DNA from: Phaeobacter inhibens DSM 16374
Lineage (GTDB): Bacteria > Pseudomonadota > Alphaproteobacteria > Rhodobacterales > Rhodobacteraceae
Length of the DNA: 64,000 nucleotides
NCBI RefSeq assembly: GCF_000473105.1
Contig: NZ_AXBB01000007.1
Location: forward strand, 1-64,000
Direction of reading: 5' to 3'
Part shown: positions 8,351-18,760 of the stretch, in pieces
How the letters are laid out: each line of letters begins with the position of its first letter
How positions within the stretch are numbered: position 1 is the first letter of the stretch
The notes under the pieces: generated by a model
Seen by the model: the letters and a program-made list of their open reading frames with translations, nothing else
Told to the model about the DNA's origin: nothing
Database searches by the model: none
Program-made: the position numbers and the translations under genes

Positions 8351-8504
8351 CACAGCTAAACGTTTATATTTTTTAGAATCTTTAGAATCTTTGCTGTGGA
8401 TTAGCTTCCTGAATACAGTCACTTACTCCAGTTTGGGGACCCGATTCCGGGTTCATTGGCACCCAGATACGGGATAACAGGGACCCGCCAACGGGATAAC
8501 AGGG
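8351..8504. other. Putative plasmid replication origin (oriV)
   Basis: An AT-rich segment (8361-8392, with TTTAGAATC repeated in tandem) is bounded by CACAGC (8351-8356) and GCTGTG (8393-8398). It adjoins a DnaA-box-like TGTGGATTA (8395-8403, one mismatch from the consensus). A perfect 14-bp direct repeat, ACGGGATAACAGGG, follows at 8469-8482 and 8491-8504, exactly 22 bp (two helical turns) apart. This combination of melting region, DnaA-like box and iterons next to a Rep_3 initiator gene is typical of iteron plasmids. The origin call is inference. Confidence 0.6.
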
Positions 8505-8757
8505 CCCTGAAAGCGGGGCAAAAGGCGCCGATTCTCGGGATGGCGCTTCCCGACCATCCGGTCTGCCTGGGCCTGCAATCCACTCAGATCTGACCCCATG
8601 ATAGACCGCTACAGGAGCGCAATACAGAGCCTGTAGCGCCATTTTTGACACTGATTGAGCAAAATACGTGGTGCGCACTGGGCGCGCGCTCAGCGGCTCT
8701 GCGGCGCAACACCCGGCGGGATTATGCGATGCTTGGGACTGCGCTGCGATTCGCAAG

Positions 8758-8785
8758 CGGGACGCCTGATCCATCCGGCGTCCCG
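8758..8785 (+). terminator. Strong hairpin upstream of rep
   Basis: CGGGACGCC and GGCGTCCCG form a perfect 9-bp stem with a 10-nt loop. The downstream bases contain CCTTTT about 12 nt later. It may be a terminator that isolates rep, or part of rep leader control. Confidence 0.5.
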
Positions 8786-8853
8786 TGAACGGGTACCTTT
8801 TAGCCGGCGCCCGCCGCGCGTGCCAGTTCCGATGCAGACTGGGGTGGCTTTGT

Positions 8854-8892
8854 AAAAGGAACCCGTGCGCGGTTGTCGCTTGGGTTCCTTTT
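8854..8892 (+). terminator. Terminator/attenuator-like hairpin immediately before rep
   Basis: AAAAGGAACCC (8854-8864) and GGGTTCCTTTT (8882-8892) form a perfect 11-bp stem with a 17-nt loop, the right arm ending in TTTT. It ends about 30 bp before the rep start codon, so it would sit in the rep leader. As DNA it could equally be an initiator-binding inverted repeat for autorepression, as known for Rep_3 plasmids. Confidence 0.5.
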
Positions 8893-8920
8893 GTGGCAGG
8901 ATATGGCGCAAAAGAGAGCG

Positions 8921-10219
8921 ATGATGACAGGCAGTGATTCCATGGCAGAGCCCGGCTTTGACGAAGAGCGGCTGACCGGCGCGTTGACCCGCGAAACGGT
9001 GAAGAAGAATGTCGCCGCGATCCATATCAGCGGCAAGCTGACGCTGCTGCAGCGCAAGCTGTCGAATGTGCTGCTGCTCAATGCCTATGACACGCTGACC
9101 TCGGCGCGCAGCCATACGATTGACGCGCGCACTCTGGCGATGATGGTCGGGTATAACTCCAACGATATAGATAGCCTGCGCGCCAGCCTCCGGGCGCTGG
9201 CGGAGACCGTCGCGGAATGGGATATGCTGGATGAGCAGGGCCATCAGGAATGGGGCGTTTCCTCGCTGCTCAGTTTTGCCAAGCTGAAGAACGGCGTCTG
9301 CGAATATGCCTATTCGCCAGAGCTGGCCAAGAAACTGCATGACCCCAAGATTTTTGCCCTGATCAACGTCAAGATTCAGCGCAACTTCAGTTCCGGTCAC
9401 GGGCTGGCGCTCTATGAGAATTGTTACCGGTTTGTGCGCACTGGCTCCACCGGCTGGTGGGGGTTGGATATCTTTCGCAAGCTGATGGGGGTTGATGGCT
9501 CCGCCTATTACGAGAGTTTCAAACATCTCAACGCCAAGATCATCAAACCGGCGGTGGCCGAGGTCAATAAATCCTCCGACATCATCATCGAACCGCAGAC
9601 CCGCAAGAAAGGCCGCGCGGTCAGCGAAATCCGCTTTCTGATCCGTGAAAATCCGCAGATGGCGATGTTCCAGATCGACGACAGTGACGGTCTGCGCCAG
9701 CAACCGGTCTATAAGGCGCTGCGCGGGCAGGGGGTCTCAGACCGTCTGGCGCGGCAGTGGATCACCGAACACGGGCCGGATTACGTTCAGCAGAAACTGG
9801 ATTACGTGGCCGGGCAGGGGGCGGTGAAATCACCGCTTGGCTATCTGCGCGCGGCGATTGACGGTGATTACAGCCTGTCGCCGGATGGACCAGTCGCGCC
9901 GCCGATTTCAGCTGAGGAAGAGGCCCGCATTCGTGAGGCGCAGGCGCGCCGCGAGGCCGACGCCGCAGCCGAGGCCGCGGCCTTTGACGCGCGCGCCGCC
10001 GCGCGTCGCGACCGTGCCCGGCATCTGGATATCGTCGAAACTCTGGTTTCGCGGCGAAACCCGACCCAGCGCGACGCCGACAAACGGCTGTTCCTGTCGG
10101 GGCTGGACAGCGATCTGGACCGCGAGCATTTCCGCCAGCACGGCTGGCGTTCGGCGCTGAATGCCGGGGCGATCATCGCCTTCTGGCAGGAGCTGGAGCC
10201 GGAGGCTTTTGACAGCTAG
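8921..10219 (+). CDS. Rep_3-family plasmid replication initiator
   Basis: About 432 residues from ATG 8921, chosen for the AAAGAGAG before it; ATG 8903 and a TTG at 8873 are alternatives. The N-terminal two-thirds show the twin winged-helix initiator pattern: 'KLTLLQRKLSNVLLLNAYD', 'ALYENCYRFVRTGSTGWWGLDIFRKLMGV', 'FKHLNAKIIKPAVAEVNKSSDIIIEP'. An Ala/Arg-rich helix and a C-terminal domain follow. It should bind the iteron-like repeats upstream and open the origin. Roseobacter plasmids are classed as RepABC, RepA, RepB or DnaA-like; the Rep_3 signature suggests the RepB class, but a DnaA-like assignment cannot be excluded by eye. A parS-like site lies in its 3' part. Confidence 0.85.
   Translation: MMTGSDSMAEPGFDEERLTGALTRETVKKNVAAIHISGKLTLLQRKLSNVLLLNAYDTLTSARSHTIDARTLAMMVGYNSNDIDSLRASLRALAETVAEWDMLDEQGHQEWGVSSLLSFAKLKNGVCEYAYSPELAKKLHDPKIFALINVKIQRNFSSGHGLALYENCYRFVRTGSTGWWGLDIFRKLMGVDGSAYYESFKHLNAKIIKPAVAEVNKSSDIIIEPQTRKKGRAVSEIRFLIRENPQMAMFQIDDSDGLRQQPVYKALRGQGVSDRLARQWITEHGPDYVQQKLDYVAGQGAVKSPLGYLRAAIDGDYSLSPDGPVAPPISAEEEARIREAQARREADAAAEAAAFDARAAARRDRARHLDIVETLVSRRNPTQRDADKRLFLSGLDSDLDREHFRQHGWRSALNAGAIIAFWQELEPEAFDS
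10045..10061. repeat. parS-like palindrome inside rep
   Basis: GGTTTCG-CGG-CGAAACC, a perfect 7+7 inverted repeat near the 3' end of rep. Together with 6694, 7448 and 8302 it spans the whole replicon module. Confidence 0.7.
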
Positions 10220-10326
10220 GGCTGTCGTCCCGGTCGCATTGACCTGCGCGACCCACGCCTTAGGTCGAGCAGGGCGGCAGCGGGATCCGACCAGCTGCCG
10301 CAACCGGGAACAAGGGCCGCAGCACG

Positions 10327-11745
10327 ATGACCTCTTCACCAGATGAGACCAAGCTGGATCACATAGGGCCGGATGAAATACGGCCAGTGTCCGGGCAACC
10401 CATAGCGGCGGACGCACGCGCGGTTGCCGTGCCCAGTGGGCGTGTCTCGCGGTTGGCGCGGATGGGTGGGTTGGCCGCGCAGGTTGCGGGCAGCGCCGTG
10501 GTTGGCGGGGTGCAGGCGCTGTCGCAGGGGCACCGCCCACAGCTGCGCGATCTGCTGCTGACACCCGCCAACGCCCGCCGCCTGACGGCCGAACTGGCGC
10601 GGATGCGCGGCGCGGCGATGAAGCTGGGTCAGCTGATGTCGATGGAGAGCGGCGCGCTGCTGCCGCAGGAGCTGTCGCAGATCCTGTCCCGGCTGCGGGC
10701 GGAGGCGGATTTCATGCCGCCAAAACAGCTGCGTCAGGTGCTGGATGCGGCCTGGGGCGAGGGCTGGCGGCGCCAGTTCTCACGGTTCGATGTGCGCCCG
10801 ATGGCGGCGGCCTCGATCGGGCAGGTCCACCGCGCGCAGCTGCGCGATGGTCGCGATCTGGCGATCAAGGTGCAATATCCCGGTGTTGCGCGCAGCATTG
10901 ACAGCGATGTCGCCAATCTGGGCAGCCTGCTGCGGGCCTCGCGGCTGTTGCCCAGGGGGTTTGACATCGCCCCCTATCTGGAGGAAGCGCGGCGGCAGCT
11001 GCATGAGGAAGTCGACTATGCGCGGGAGGGGCGCTGTCTGGCAGAATTTGCCGCGCAGCTGGAGGATCAGCCGCGGTTTCTGGTGCCGGAGTTCCATCCC
11101 GACTGGTCCACGGGCGCGGTTCTGGCCATGTCCTATGCCAGGGGGCGCCCGGTTGAAGATGCGCAGACGGCCCCGCAGGAGGTGCGCGACCGGGTGATGC
11201 GGGATCTGATGGCGCTGATGCTGCAGGAGCTGTTTGAGTTTGGCCTGATGCAGAGTGATCCGAATTTTGCCAACTACCTGTTTGATCGGGAGAGCGCGGC
11301 CATCGTTCTTCTGGATTTCGGCGCAACGCGCCAGCTCGCGCCGCAGGTGGTGGCGCAGTATCGCGCGCTGCTGCGCGCGGGGATGAGCGGCGATGCGGCG
11401 GCGCTGACCGCAGCCGCCGCAGATCTGGGGCTGGTTGCGCCGGATGGGATGGCGGATGCGGGGACGATGCGCGCCGACCACCAGCGGCGCGTGTTGGTGA
11501 TGATCACGCAGGTGTTTGACGTGCTGCGCACGTCTGAGAGCTACGATTTCGCCGATCCCAGTCTGCTGCAACAGATGCAGGCGGAAGGCCTGGCTCTGGC
11601 GGAAGAGGGCATGGTGCCCCCTGCGGTGCCGATGGATGTGCTGTTCATCCAGCGCAAGCTGGCGGGCATGGTGCTGCTGGCTGGCCGACTTGGCGCGCGG
11701 GTGCCGGTGCGGGCGCTGCTGTCCCCCTATCTGGAGGACACCTGA
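10327..11745 (+). CDS. ABC1/UbiB-family atypical kinase
   Basis: A 472-residue AarF/ABC1/UbiB/ADCK-family protein. After a Pro/Gly-rich N-terminus it has the family KxGQ motif ('RGAAMKLGQLMSMESGALLP', about 95-115), an Ala-rich loop ('RPMAAASIGQVHRAQLRDG') in place of the glycine loop, the catalytic lysine region 'DLAIKVQYPGV', the ExD-containing helix 'EEVDYAREGRCL', and the metal-binding 'SDPNFANYLF...VLLDFGATRQL'. Relatives support ubiquinone biosynthesis and lipid homeostasis using an unusual ATPase activity. Plasmid-borne copies are known in roseobacters, but a specific role here is not evident. It follows rep by 107 bp and is probably transcribed separately. Confidence 0.85.
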   Translation: MTSSPDETKLDHIGPDEIRPVSGQPIAADARAVAVPSGRVSRLARMGGLAAQVAGSAVVGGVQALSQGHRPQLRDLLLTPANARRLTAELARMRGAAMKLGQLMSMESGALLPQELSQILSRLRAEADFMPPKQLRQVLDAAWGEGWRRQFSRFDVRPMAAASIGQVHRAQLRDGRDLAIKVQYPGVARSIDSDVANLGSLLRASRLLPRGFDIAPYLEEARRQLHEEVDYAREGRCLAEFAAQLEDQPRFLVPEFHPDWSTGAVLAMSYARGRPVEDAQTAPQEVRDRVMRDLMALMLQELFEFGLMQSDPNFANYLFDRESAAIVLLDFGATRQLAPQVVAQYRALLRAGMSGDAAALTAAAADLGLVAPDGMADAGTMRADHQRRVLVMITQVFDVLRTSESYDFADPSLLQQMQAEGLALAEEGMVPPAVPMDVLFIQRKLAGMVLLAGRLGARVPVRALLSPYLEDT

Positions 11746-11754
11746 CAGCGCCGG

Positions 11755-13212
11755 TTAGGCCAGCACCCGGATATAGCCTGCAAGCCCGGTTTTCTGATGT
11801 TCGATCACATGGCAATGAAACGCCCAGTCCCCCGGATTATCGGCGACCAGTGCCACCTCGATGATCTCGTCCCGCAGCAGCAGCGCGGTGTCGGTCCAGT
11901 TCGACGGCAGCCTGCGCTTGTTGGAGCGCAGCGGGCGGAACACCAGACCATGCAGGTGGATCGGATGGGCGTTGGGGCTTTCATTGCGCAGCCGCAGGAT
12001 CACGCTTTCGCCGCGGTTCAGCACCGCCAGCGGGCCGGCGCCGGGGGTATCCGGGTCGGCGGCATCGCCGGGCCAGGGTTTGCGGTTGATCGACCAGAAC
12101 GTATAGCCCAGCGAGCCGCAATAGCCGTTTTGCGGCGCGCCGCCTTCGGGCGTCCAGCCAAACACCAGATCCTCCACCCGCGCATTGGCGAGATCGGGTT
12201 CCGGCACGTTATTGGCGGGCAGGGGTGGCAGCTCGGCCAGCTCCCGCCCAAGGTTGGGACCGATGGCGCGGATCCGGGCCAGACGGCGGGGGCCGCCGGG
12301 AAAGGCGGTCATCACGTCAACATAAGCGCCTTCGATACGGGGCATCTGCACCGCGATATCCAGACGTTGGCCGGGTGACAGTAGGGCAGGGGCCTTATCG
12401 GTAGGCCAGTCGATGGCCTCGCGCAGCGGGTGGCCATCAGCGGCGATCACCTGACCGGGGACGCCTGTCACATAGGGTTTGTAAATCCGCGCGGTATCGG
12501 TGGCCGCCAGTCGTAGTCGCACCAACCCGCCGGTGGGCGCCTCATAGATCGGATCGCTGTCCCAATTGGCGGTTATGATGGTGCCAAAGGTGCCGGAGCG
12601 TGCGGCCCCGCGCGCGGTCCAGAGCTTGAGCCATTCGCCACTGGGGCGCAGTCGGAAATCCCGCAGGTTCAGGGCAATATCGGCGTCAAATCCGGGGTCT
12701 TCCGCCTCTTCCACCACCAGCACGCCGGTCAGCCCCATGGCCATCTGGTTCATCGTCATGCAGTGCGGGTGATACCAATAGGTGCCCGCGTCCATCGGGG
12801 TGAAGTGGTAGTCGAAACTCTCCCCCTCGCCGATGGGGAACTGGGTCAGATAGGGCACCCCGTCCATGGCATTGTCGAGCCGGATGCCGTGCCAGTGCAT
12901 CGCCGTGTAATCGGGCAGGGTATTGGTGACCCGCGCGGCAAAGGGCTGGCCTTGTTTTAGGCGAATAACCGGCGGCGGCCCGTCAGGGCGGGTCGAGATC
13001 AGGTCATCAGTGGGCTGATCGGCGATGGCGTAGCGGGCACGCTGGATGTGGAGTGGCAGGGGCGTCGCAGAAGATTGGGCGCTGGTCTTCGCCTTGGCCG
13101 GGGTGGTGAGCTGCGCGCCCGCCAGCCCGAACGATGCCAGTGCTCCGGCGCTGCCCCCGAGTTGCAGCGCGCGGCGTCGGTTGAGGCGGATGGGGCAGGT
13201 GTGCGAGGTCAT
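11755..13212 (-). CDS. TAT-exported multicopper oxidase
   Basis: A 485-residue multicopper oxidase with a twin-arginine signal ('LNRRRALQLGGSAGALASFGLAGA'). Three cupredoxin domains are implied by the copper motifs: 'MHWHGIRL' and 'WYHPHCM' in domain 1, and 'HPIHLHG' plus 'HCHVIEHQKTGL' in domain 3. These supply ligands for the type 1, 2 and 3 coppers. The axial position ten residues after the T1 cysteine (Cys467) is Leu477 rather than Met, which in laccases is linked to a higher redox potential. The Met-rich insert of CueO is missing, so copper efflux is not a safe guess. It runs convergent to the ABC1 kinase with a 9-bp gap. The substrate is unknown. Confidence 0.85.
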   Translation of the reverse strand: MTSHTCPIRLNRRRALQLGGSAGALASFGLAGAQLTTPAKAKTSAQSSATPLPLHIQRARYAIADQPTDDLISTRPDGPPPVIRLKQGQPFAARVTNTLPDYTAMHWHGIRLDNAMDGVPYLTQFPIGEGESFDYHFTPMDAGTYWYHPHCMTMNQMAMGLTGVLVVEEAEDPGFDADIALNLRDFRLRPSGEWLKLWTARGAARSGTFGTIITANWDSDPIYEAPTGGLVRLRLAATDTARIYKPYVTGVPGQVIAADGHPLREAIDWPTDKAPALLSPGQRLDIAVQMPRIEGAYVDVMTAFPGGPRRLARIRAIGPNLGRELAELPPLPANNVPEPDLANARVEDLVFGWTPEGGAPQNGYCGSLGYTFWSINRKPWPGDAADPDTPGAGPLAVLNRGESVILRLRNESPNAHPIHLHGLVFRPLRSNKRRLPSNWTDTALLLRDEIIEVALVADNPGDWAFHCHVIEHQKTGLAGYIRVLA

Positions 13213-13344
13213 GAGATCACCGGTGTCTGGTCAGCTGTTGGCGGGGCAGGGGAGTGGCTGCCGTGGCTGTTGCGCAGCAGGCTAGCGGCTTTGCCCGGTG
13301 GGGGTAAGATCCGGCGCGCAGTCTGCGACGGAATACCCCGGTTT

Positions 13345-14289
13345 CTAAGGGGCCACGAGCGATCCGCGGGCCGTGCGCAGAACCGCCCCGATTTTGCGGA
13401 AGAGATCGGCGCGCACGCTGGTGGGCCGCCAGGCCAGGGTGACGCGCCGGGGGCAGGCATCGGCCAAGGGCGTCATCACCACATCCTGACCCGCTGCCAC
13501 CCCGGCATCAATCGCCAGATCAGGCAAGAGCGTGATCCCCAACCCCTCGCTCACCATGGAAATCAGGGTGGAGAGCGAGGTGGCGGCAAAGCTTTCGTCC
13601 TGCTGGATATCCCGCTCGGGAAAGGCGCTGAGCGCGTGGCGGTGCAGGCAGTGGCCCTGCTCCAGCAGCATGAGCTGTCGCCCGTCCAGATCCGCGCCGC
13701 GCAGGCCCACATCGGGCTGGCTGGGACGCGGAGAGAGCGGGCTGACCGCAGGCGGGGCGGCCAGATGATAGCCATCGTCAAACAGATGCAGCGTGTCCAG
13801 CCCGGCAGGCGCATAGGGTTCGGCATAGATCACCAGATCCAACCGCCCGCTGTGGACGCCCTCCAGCAGCTGGCCGGTCATTTCCTCGCGCAGGTAGAGT
13901 TGCAGATCGGGAAAGCTGGATTTCAACGCAGGCATGGCGCGCGGGATCAGAAAGGGGCCGATGGTCGGGATTGCGCCCATCCTCAGAGTGCCGCCCTCGG
14001 GGCTGGCCTGTGCGGCGGCCAGTTCCTCAATCTCTCGGCTGTCCTGCAACAGCTTGCGCGCGCGTTCCGCGATTTCAGCCCCCACCGGGGTCAGGATGAC
14101 CGAGCGTTTGGTGCGCTCTGCCAGGGTGACGCCCAGCCGGTCTTCCAGCTCTTTTAATCCGACGCTGAGGGTGGGCTGGCTGACATAGCATCTCTCTGCC
14201 GCGCGGGAAAAATTCAGCTCATCCGCGACGGCCACAAGGAAGCGCAGCTGCCGGAGGGTGAGGCTGGTGTTATAGGGTGCGTCTATCAT
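13345..14289 (-). CDS. oxyR: OxyR-like LysR regulator with a single redox cysteine
   Basis: A 314-residue LysR-type regulator, divergent from katG. The N-terminal helix-turn-helix ('LTLRQLRFLVAVADELNFSRAAERCYVSQPTLSVGLKELEDRLG') is followed by an OxyR effector domain including 'LMLLEQGHCLHRHAL', where Cys214 aligns with the peroxidatic Cys199 of E. coli OxyR. The position nine residues later, Cys208 in E. coli, is Phe223, so the classical intramolecular disulfide cannot form there. The downstream 'FAATSLSTLISMVSEGLGITLLP' is fully OxyR-like. A matching OxyR box sits in the shared promoter, so it is expected to control katG and itself. Confidence 0.85.
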   Translation of the reverse strand: MIDAPYNTSLTLRQLRFLVAVADELNFSRAAERCYVSQPTLSVGLKELEDRLGVTLAERTKRSVILTPVGAEIAERARKLLQDSREIEELAAAQASPEGGTLRMGAIPTIGPFLIPRAMPALKSSFPDLQLYLREEMTGQLLEGVHSGRLDLVIYAEPYAPAGLDTLHLFDDGYHLAAPPAVSPLSPRPSQPDVGLRGADLDGRQLMLLEQGHCLHRHALSAFPERDIQQDESFAATSLSTLISMVSEGLGITLLPDLAIDAGVAAGQDVVMTPLADACPRRVTLAWRPTSVRADLFRKIGAVLRTARGSLVAP

Positions 14290-14404
14290 GTTGCAGTTTT
14301 TAATCCGGTTTTACGAGGGCAGGCAAGCGGTGCCGATCAGGTTCTCACCCCGACTCAGATGGCATGTGCTAGGGTGGACGACAGCAGGGGACGGGGATTT
14401 GGTA

Positions 14405-16719
<2,315 letters not shown>

Positions 16720-16737
16720 TCGCCGCAGACACAACGC

Positions 16738-16774
16738 AACCCCGTCCGGCAGTTGATGCCGGGCGGGGTTTTTA
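16738..16774 (+). terminator. Intrinsic terminator of katG
   Basis: AACCCCGTCCGGC and GCCGGGCGGGGTT form a 13-bp stem with one G/T pair and a 7-nt loop, followed by TTTATT. It starts 19 bp after the katG stop. Confidence 0.85.
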
Positions 16775-16884
16775 TTCCGGAATAAAAAGCACGGGCGCCG
16801 AGAATAAACTGAGACCCTGACGCGTAACCCTTAGGTGAGCGGCCCGGCATGGGCAGCCCGGTCAAACCTGAGGAGTAGCTTGAG

Positions 16885-17238
16885 ATGAAATTATTTGCTG
16901 TTGTTGCCGCCGGACTTATCCTGACGGCCTGTGATGATGCCTATGCGGCTGGCCATTCCGCTGAGCCGCTGCTCGCGGAAAACGGGATGTCGCTCTATAC
17001 GTTCGACAAGGACAAGAAGAATACATCCGTCTGTTATGACACCTGTGCGGTGAAATGGCCGCCTTATCTGGTGGGGCAGAGCACTGGTGCAAAGGATGGT
17101 CTGACAAAGATCAAGCGCAAAGATGGCGCGATGCAATGGGCCAAGGATGGCGCGCCGCTATATTTCTGGCAGGGCGACAAGGCGCCGGGTGATACCAGCG
17201 GTGACGGTGTCGGGGGTGTCTGGCATCTGGCCCACTGA
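16885..17238 (+). CDS. Small lipoprotein with YxFxxD motif (COG4315-like)
   Basis: A 117-residue protein starting with a lipoprotein signal ('MKLFAVVAAGLILTAC', lipobox LTA-Cys16). It contains the family motif 'NGMSLYTFDKD', a Cys pair 'SVCYDTCAVKWPP' and 'GAPLYFWQGDKAPGD', with a final 'GVWHLA'. These match the secreted repeat/Lipoprotein_15 family of unknown function, common in the periplasm and often encoded next to ECF sigma factors, as here. It may be part of the regulon of the downstream sigma factor. GTAACC at 16824-16829 upstream resembles the -35 element of some ECF promoters, which is speculative. Confidence 0.75.
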   Translation: MKLFAVVAAGLILTACDDAYAAGHSAEPLLAENGMSLYTFDKDKKNTSVCYDTCAVKWPPYLVGQSTGAKDGLTKIKRKDGAMQWAKDGAPLYFWQGDKAPGDTSGDGVGGVWHLAH

Positions 17239-17357
17239 GGCCATGATGACAACGGGTGCGGCGAAACCTGTCGTCGTGCCCGCGGCAGTCCTTTATGTTT
17301 GACAGGACGTCACGCCGTAATGTGATTTCCTCGTTTCTGTTCGATAGCCAGGCCCAG

Positions 17358-17879
17358 ATGTCCCCTGACGAATTCAAATCCGAAATGATTGGCCTGCTGC
17401 CCCGGCTGCGGCGCTTTGCGCTGAGCCTGACACGCTCGGGTGCGGATGCGGATGACCTGCTGCAGGAAGCCTGTGCACTGGCCTTGCAGAAATGGCAGCA
17501 GTACGATCCTGCGCAACCGTTGGATCGCTGGATGTTTCGGGTGTTGCGCAATCTTTGGATCAGCGAGATCCGCAAGCGTCGGGTGCGACAGGGGGCCGGT
17601 GTGGTTCCGGTGGAAGAGGCCAGGGAACTGGCCGTTTCGGGGGTGTCCGGTGCAGATGTTGCGGAGACAACCCTGACAGCGCGACAGGTGCAGAGCCGTA
17701 TCGCCGATCTAGACCCGGCGCTGGCGCAGCCTCTGCTGCTGGTCTGTGCCGAAGGCTACAGTTACCGAGAGGTGTCGGAGCTGCTGGATGTGCCCATCGG
17801 AACGGTGATGAGCCGGATCCACCGTGCCCGCAAACTGTTGATTTCCAGCCTGTCTCCTCAAGAGGTCGCCGAGCTATGA
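17358..17879 (+). CDS. ECF RNA polymerase sigma factor
   Basis: About 173 residues from ATG 17358 (alternative starts at 17295 and 17256). Region 2 is 'IGLLPRLRRFALSLTRSGADADDLLQEACALALQKW...LDRWMFRVLRNLWISEIRKR'. Region 4 is 'LDPALAQPLLLVCAEGYSYREVSELLDVPIGTVMSRIHRARKLL'. There is no region 3, as expected for ECF sigma factors. Its stop overlaps the start of a membrane anti-sigma gene (ATGA), giving the classic sigma/anti-sigma pair. The inducing signal is unknown; the neighbourhood (katG, flavohaemoglobin) hints at oxidative or nitrosative stress. Confidence 0.88.
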   Translation: MSPDEFKSEMIGLLPRLRRFALSLTRSGADADDLLQEACALALQKWQQYDPAQPLDRWMFRVLRNLWISEIRKRRVRQGAGVVPVEEARELAVSGVSGADVAETTLTARQVQSRIADLDPALAQPLLLVCAEGYSYREVSELLDVPIGTVMSRIHRARKLLISSLSPQEVAEL

Positions 17880-18724
17880 TGGATCTATCGGAAAAACTCA
17901 GCGCCTATCTGGACGGGGAGCTGTCGGCGGATGCCGCGGCAGAGATTGAGGCGCTGTTGGCGCAGGACGCGGCTACGCAGGCTGAATTTGATGCGTTGCT
18001 GGAGGCGGATGCGCTGGCGCAAAGCGGATTTGACGCGGTTTTGCGCGATCCGGTGCCCTTGTCACTGGCGCAGTCCATCCGCGCCGCGCCCATGCCCATG
18101 CCTAGGCCTCAGGAGCCTGTGCCCGGTACAGGGGCGGATGATACGGAGGGGCCCTTGGCGCCGGGCTGGCGATACGCTTTGCCGCTGCGGTCCGGTCTTG
18201 CGGCTGGATTGGCTGTTTTTGTCCTTGGCGGGATCGGGGGCTACTGGTTGAAGGACGTCGCCGCACCTGCTGTGATGACACCCACGCAGTCAGCTTCGGC
18301 GGGTTGGCTGTCGGATATTGCCGATTACCATGCGATCTACGCCAGAGAGACGCGCCATCTGGTGGAGGTGCCTGCTACTGAGGCGGATCATCTGCGGAGC
18401 TGGCTGACCAAGACGGTTGAGGTCACCTTTGCCATACCGGACCTGTCGGCGTTCGGGCTGACATTTGAGGGCGGGCGCCTGCTGGTGGCCAATGGTGCGC
18501 CAGTGGGTCAGCTGATGTACCGGGGGGCTGATGGCACGGTGATTGCCCTGTGCCTTCAGGATGGTGCGATGCCTCAGGAGGATGGGTTTGCCGCCCGGAC
18601 CCTGCGCGGGTTTGATTTCATCAGCTGGAACGGCGAGGGCGGTAAGTTTGTTCTGATTGGTCCCGAAGGTCAGCCCGGTCTGGCGGACATCGCCAGGGCG
18701 GCGGCGCAGGGGGTTGCGATCTGA
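17876..18724 (+). CDS. Membrane anti-sigma factor
   Basis: A 282-residue protein translationally coupled to the ECF gene. The N-terminus ('LSEKLSAYLDGELSADAAAEIEALLAQD') is the typical helical anti-sigma domain. The zinc-binding HxxxCxxC of ZAS proteins is not present. A single transmembrane helix ('YALPLRSGLAAGLAVFVLGGIGGYWL', about 95-120) is followed by a periplasmic domain ('HAIYARETRHLVEVPATEADHLRSWLTKTVEV') found in RsiW-like/FecR-like sensors. It should hold the sigma factor at the membrane until a periplasmic signal arrives. The frame is open far upstream of ATG 17876, but that part overlaps the sigma gene. Confidence 0.82.
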   Translation: MMDLSEKLSAYLDGELSADAAAEIEALLAQDAATQAEFDALLEADALAQSGFDAVLRDPVPLSLAQSIRAAPMPMPRPQEPVPGTGADDTEGPLAPGWRYALPLRSGLAAGLAVFVLGGIGGYWLKDVAAPAVMTPTQSASAGWLSDIADYHAIYARETRHLVEVPATEADHLRSWLTKTVEVTFAIPDLSAFGLTFEGGRLLVANGAPVGQLMYRGADGTVIALCLQDGAMPQEDGFAARTLRGFDFISWNGEGGKFVLIGPEGQPGLADIARAAAQGVAI

Positions 18725-18760
18725 TGATGCGCATCCGCGTGCCGTCTCTCTGTACACATG

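Larger units (their letters stand above)
8144..8920. other. Replicon control region between parA and rep
   Basis: 777 bp without a credible gene. From left to right it holds the parAB promoter/operator (8162-8174), a parS-like palindrome (8302-8316), an AT-rich stretch bounded by CACAGC/GCTGTG, an iteron-like pair (8469-8504), and two strong hairpins just before rep (8758-8785 and 8854-8892). Short frames here are incidental. Confidence 0.6.
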
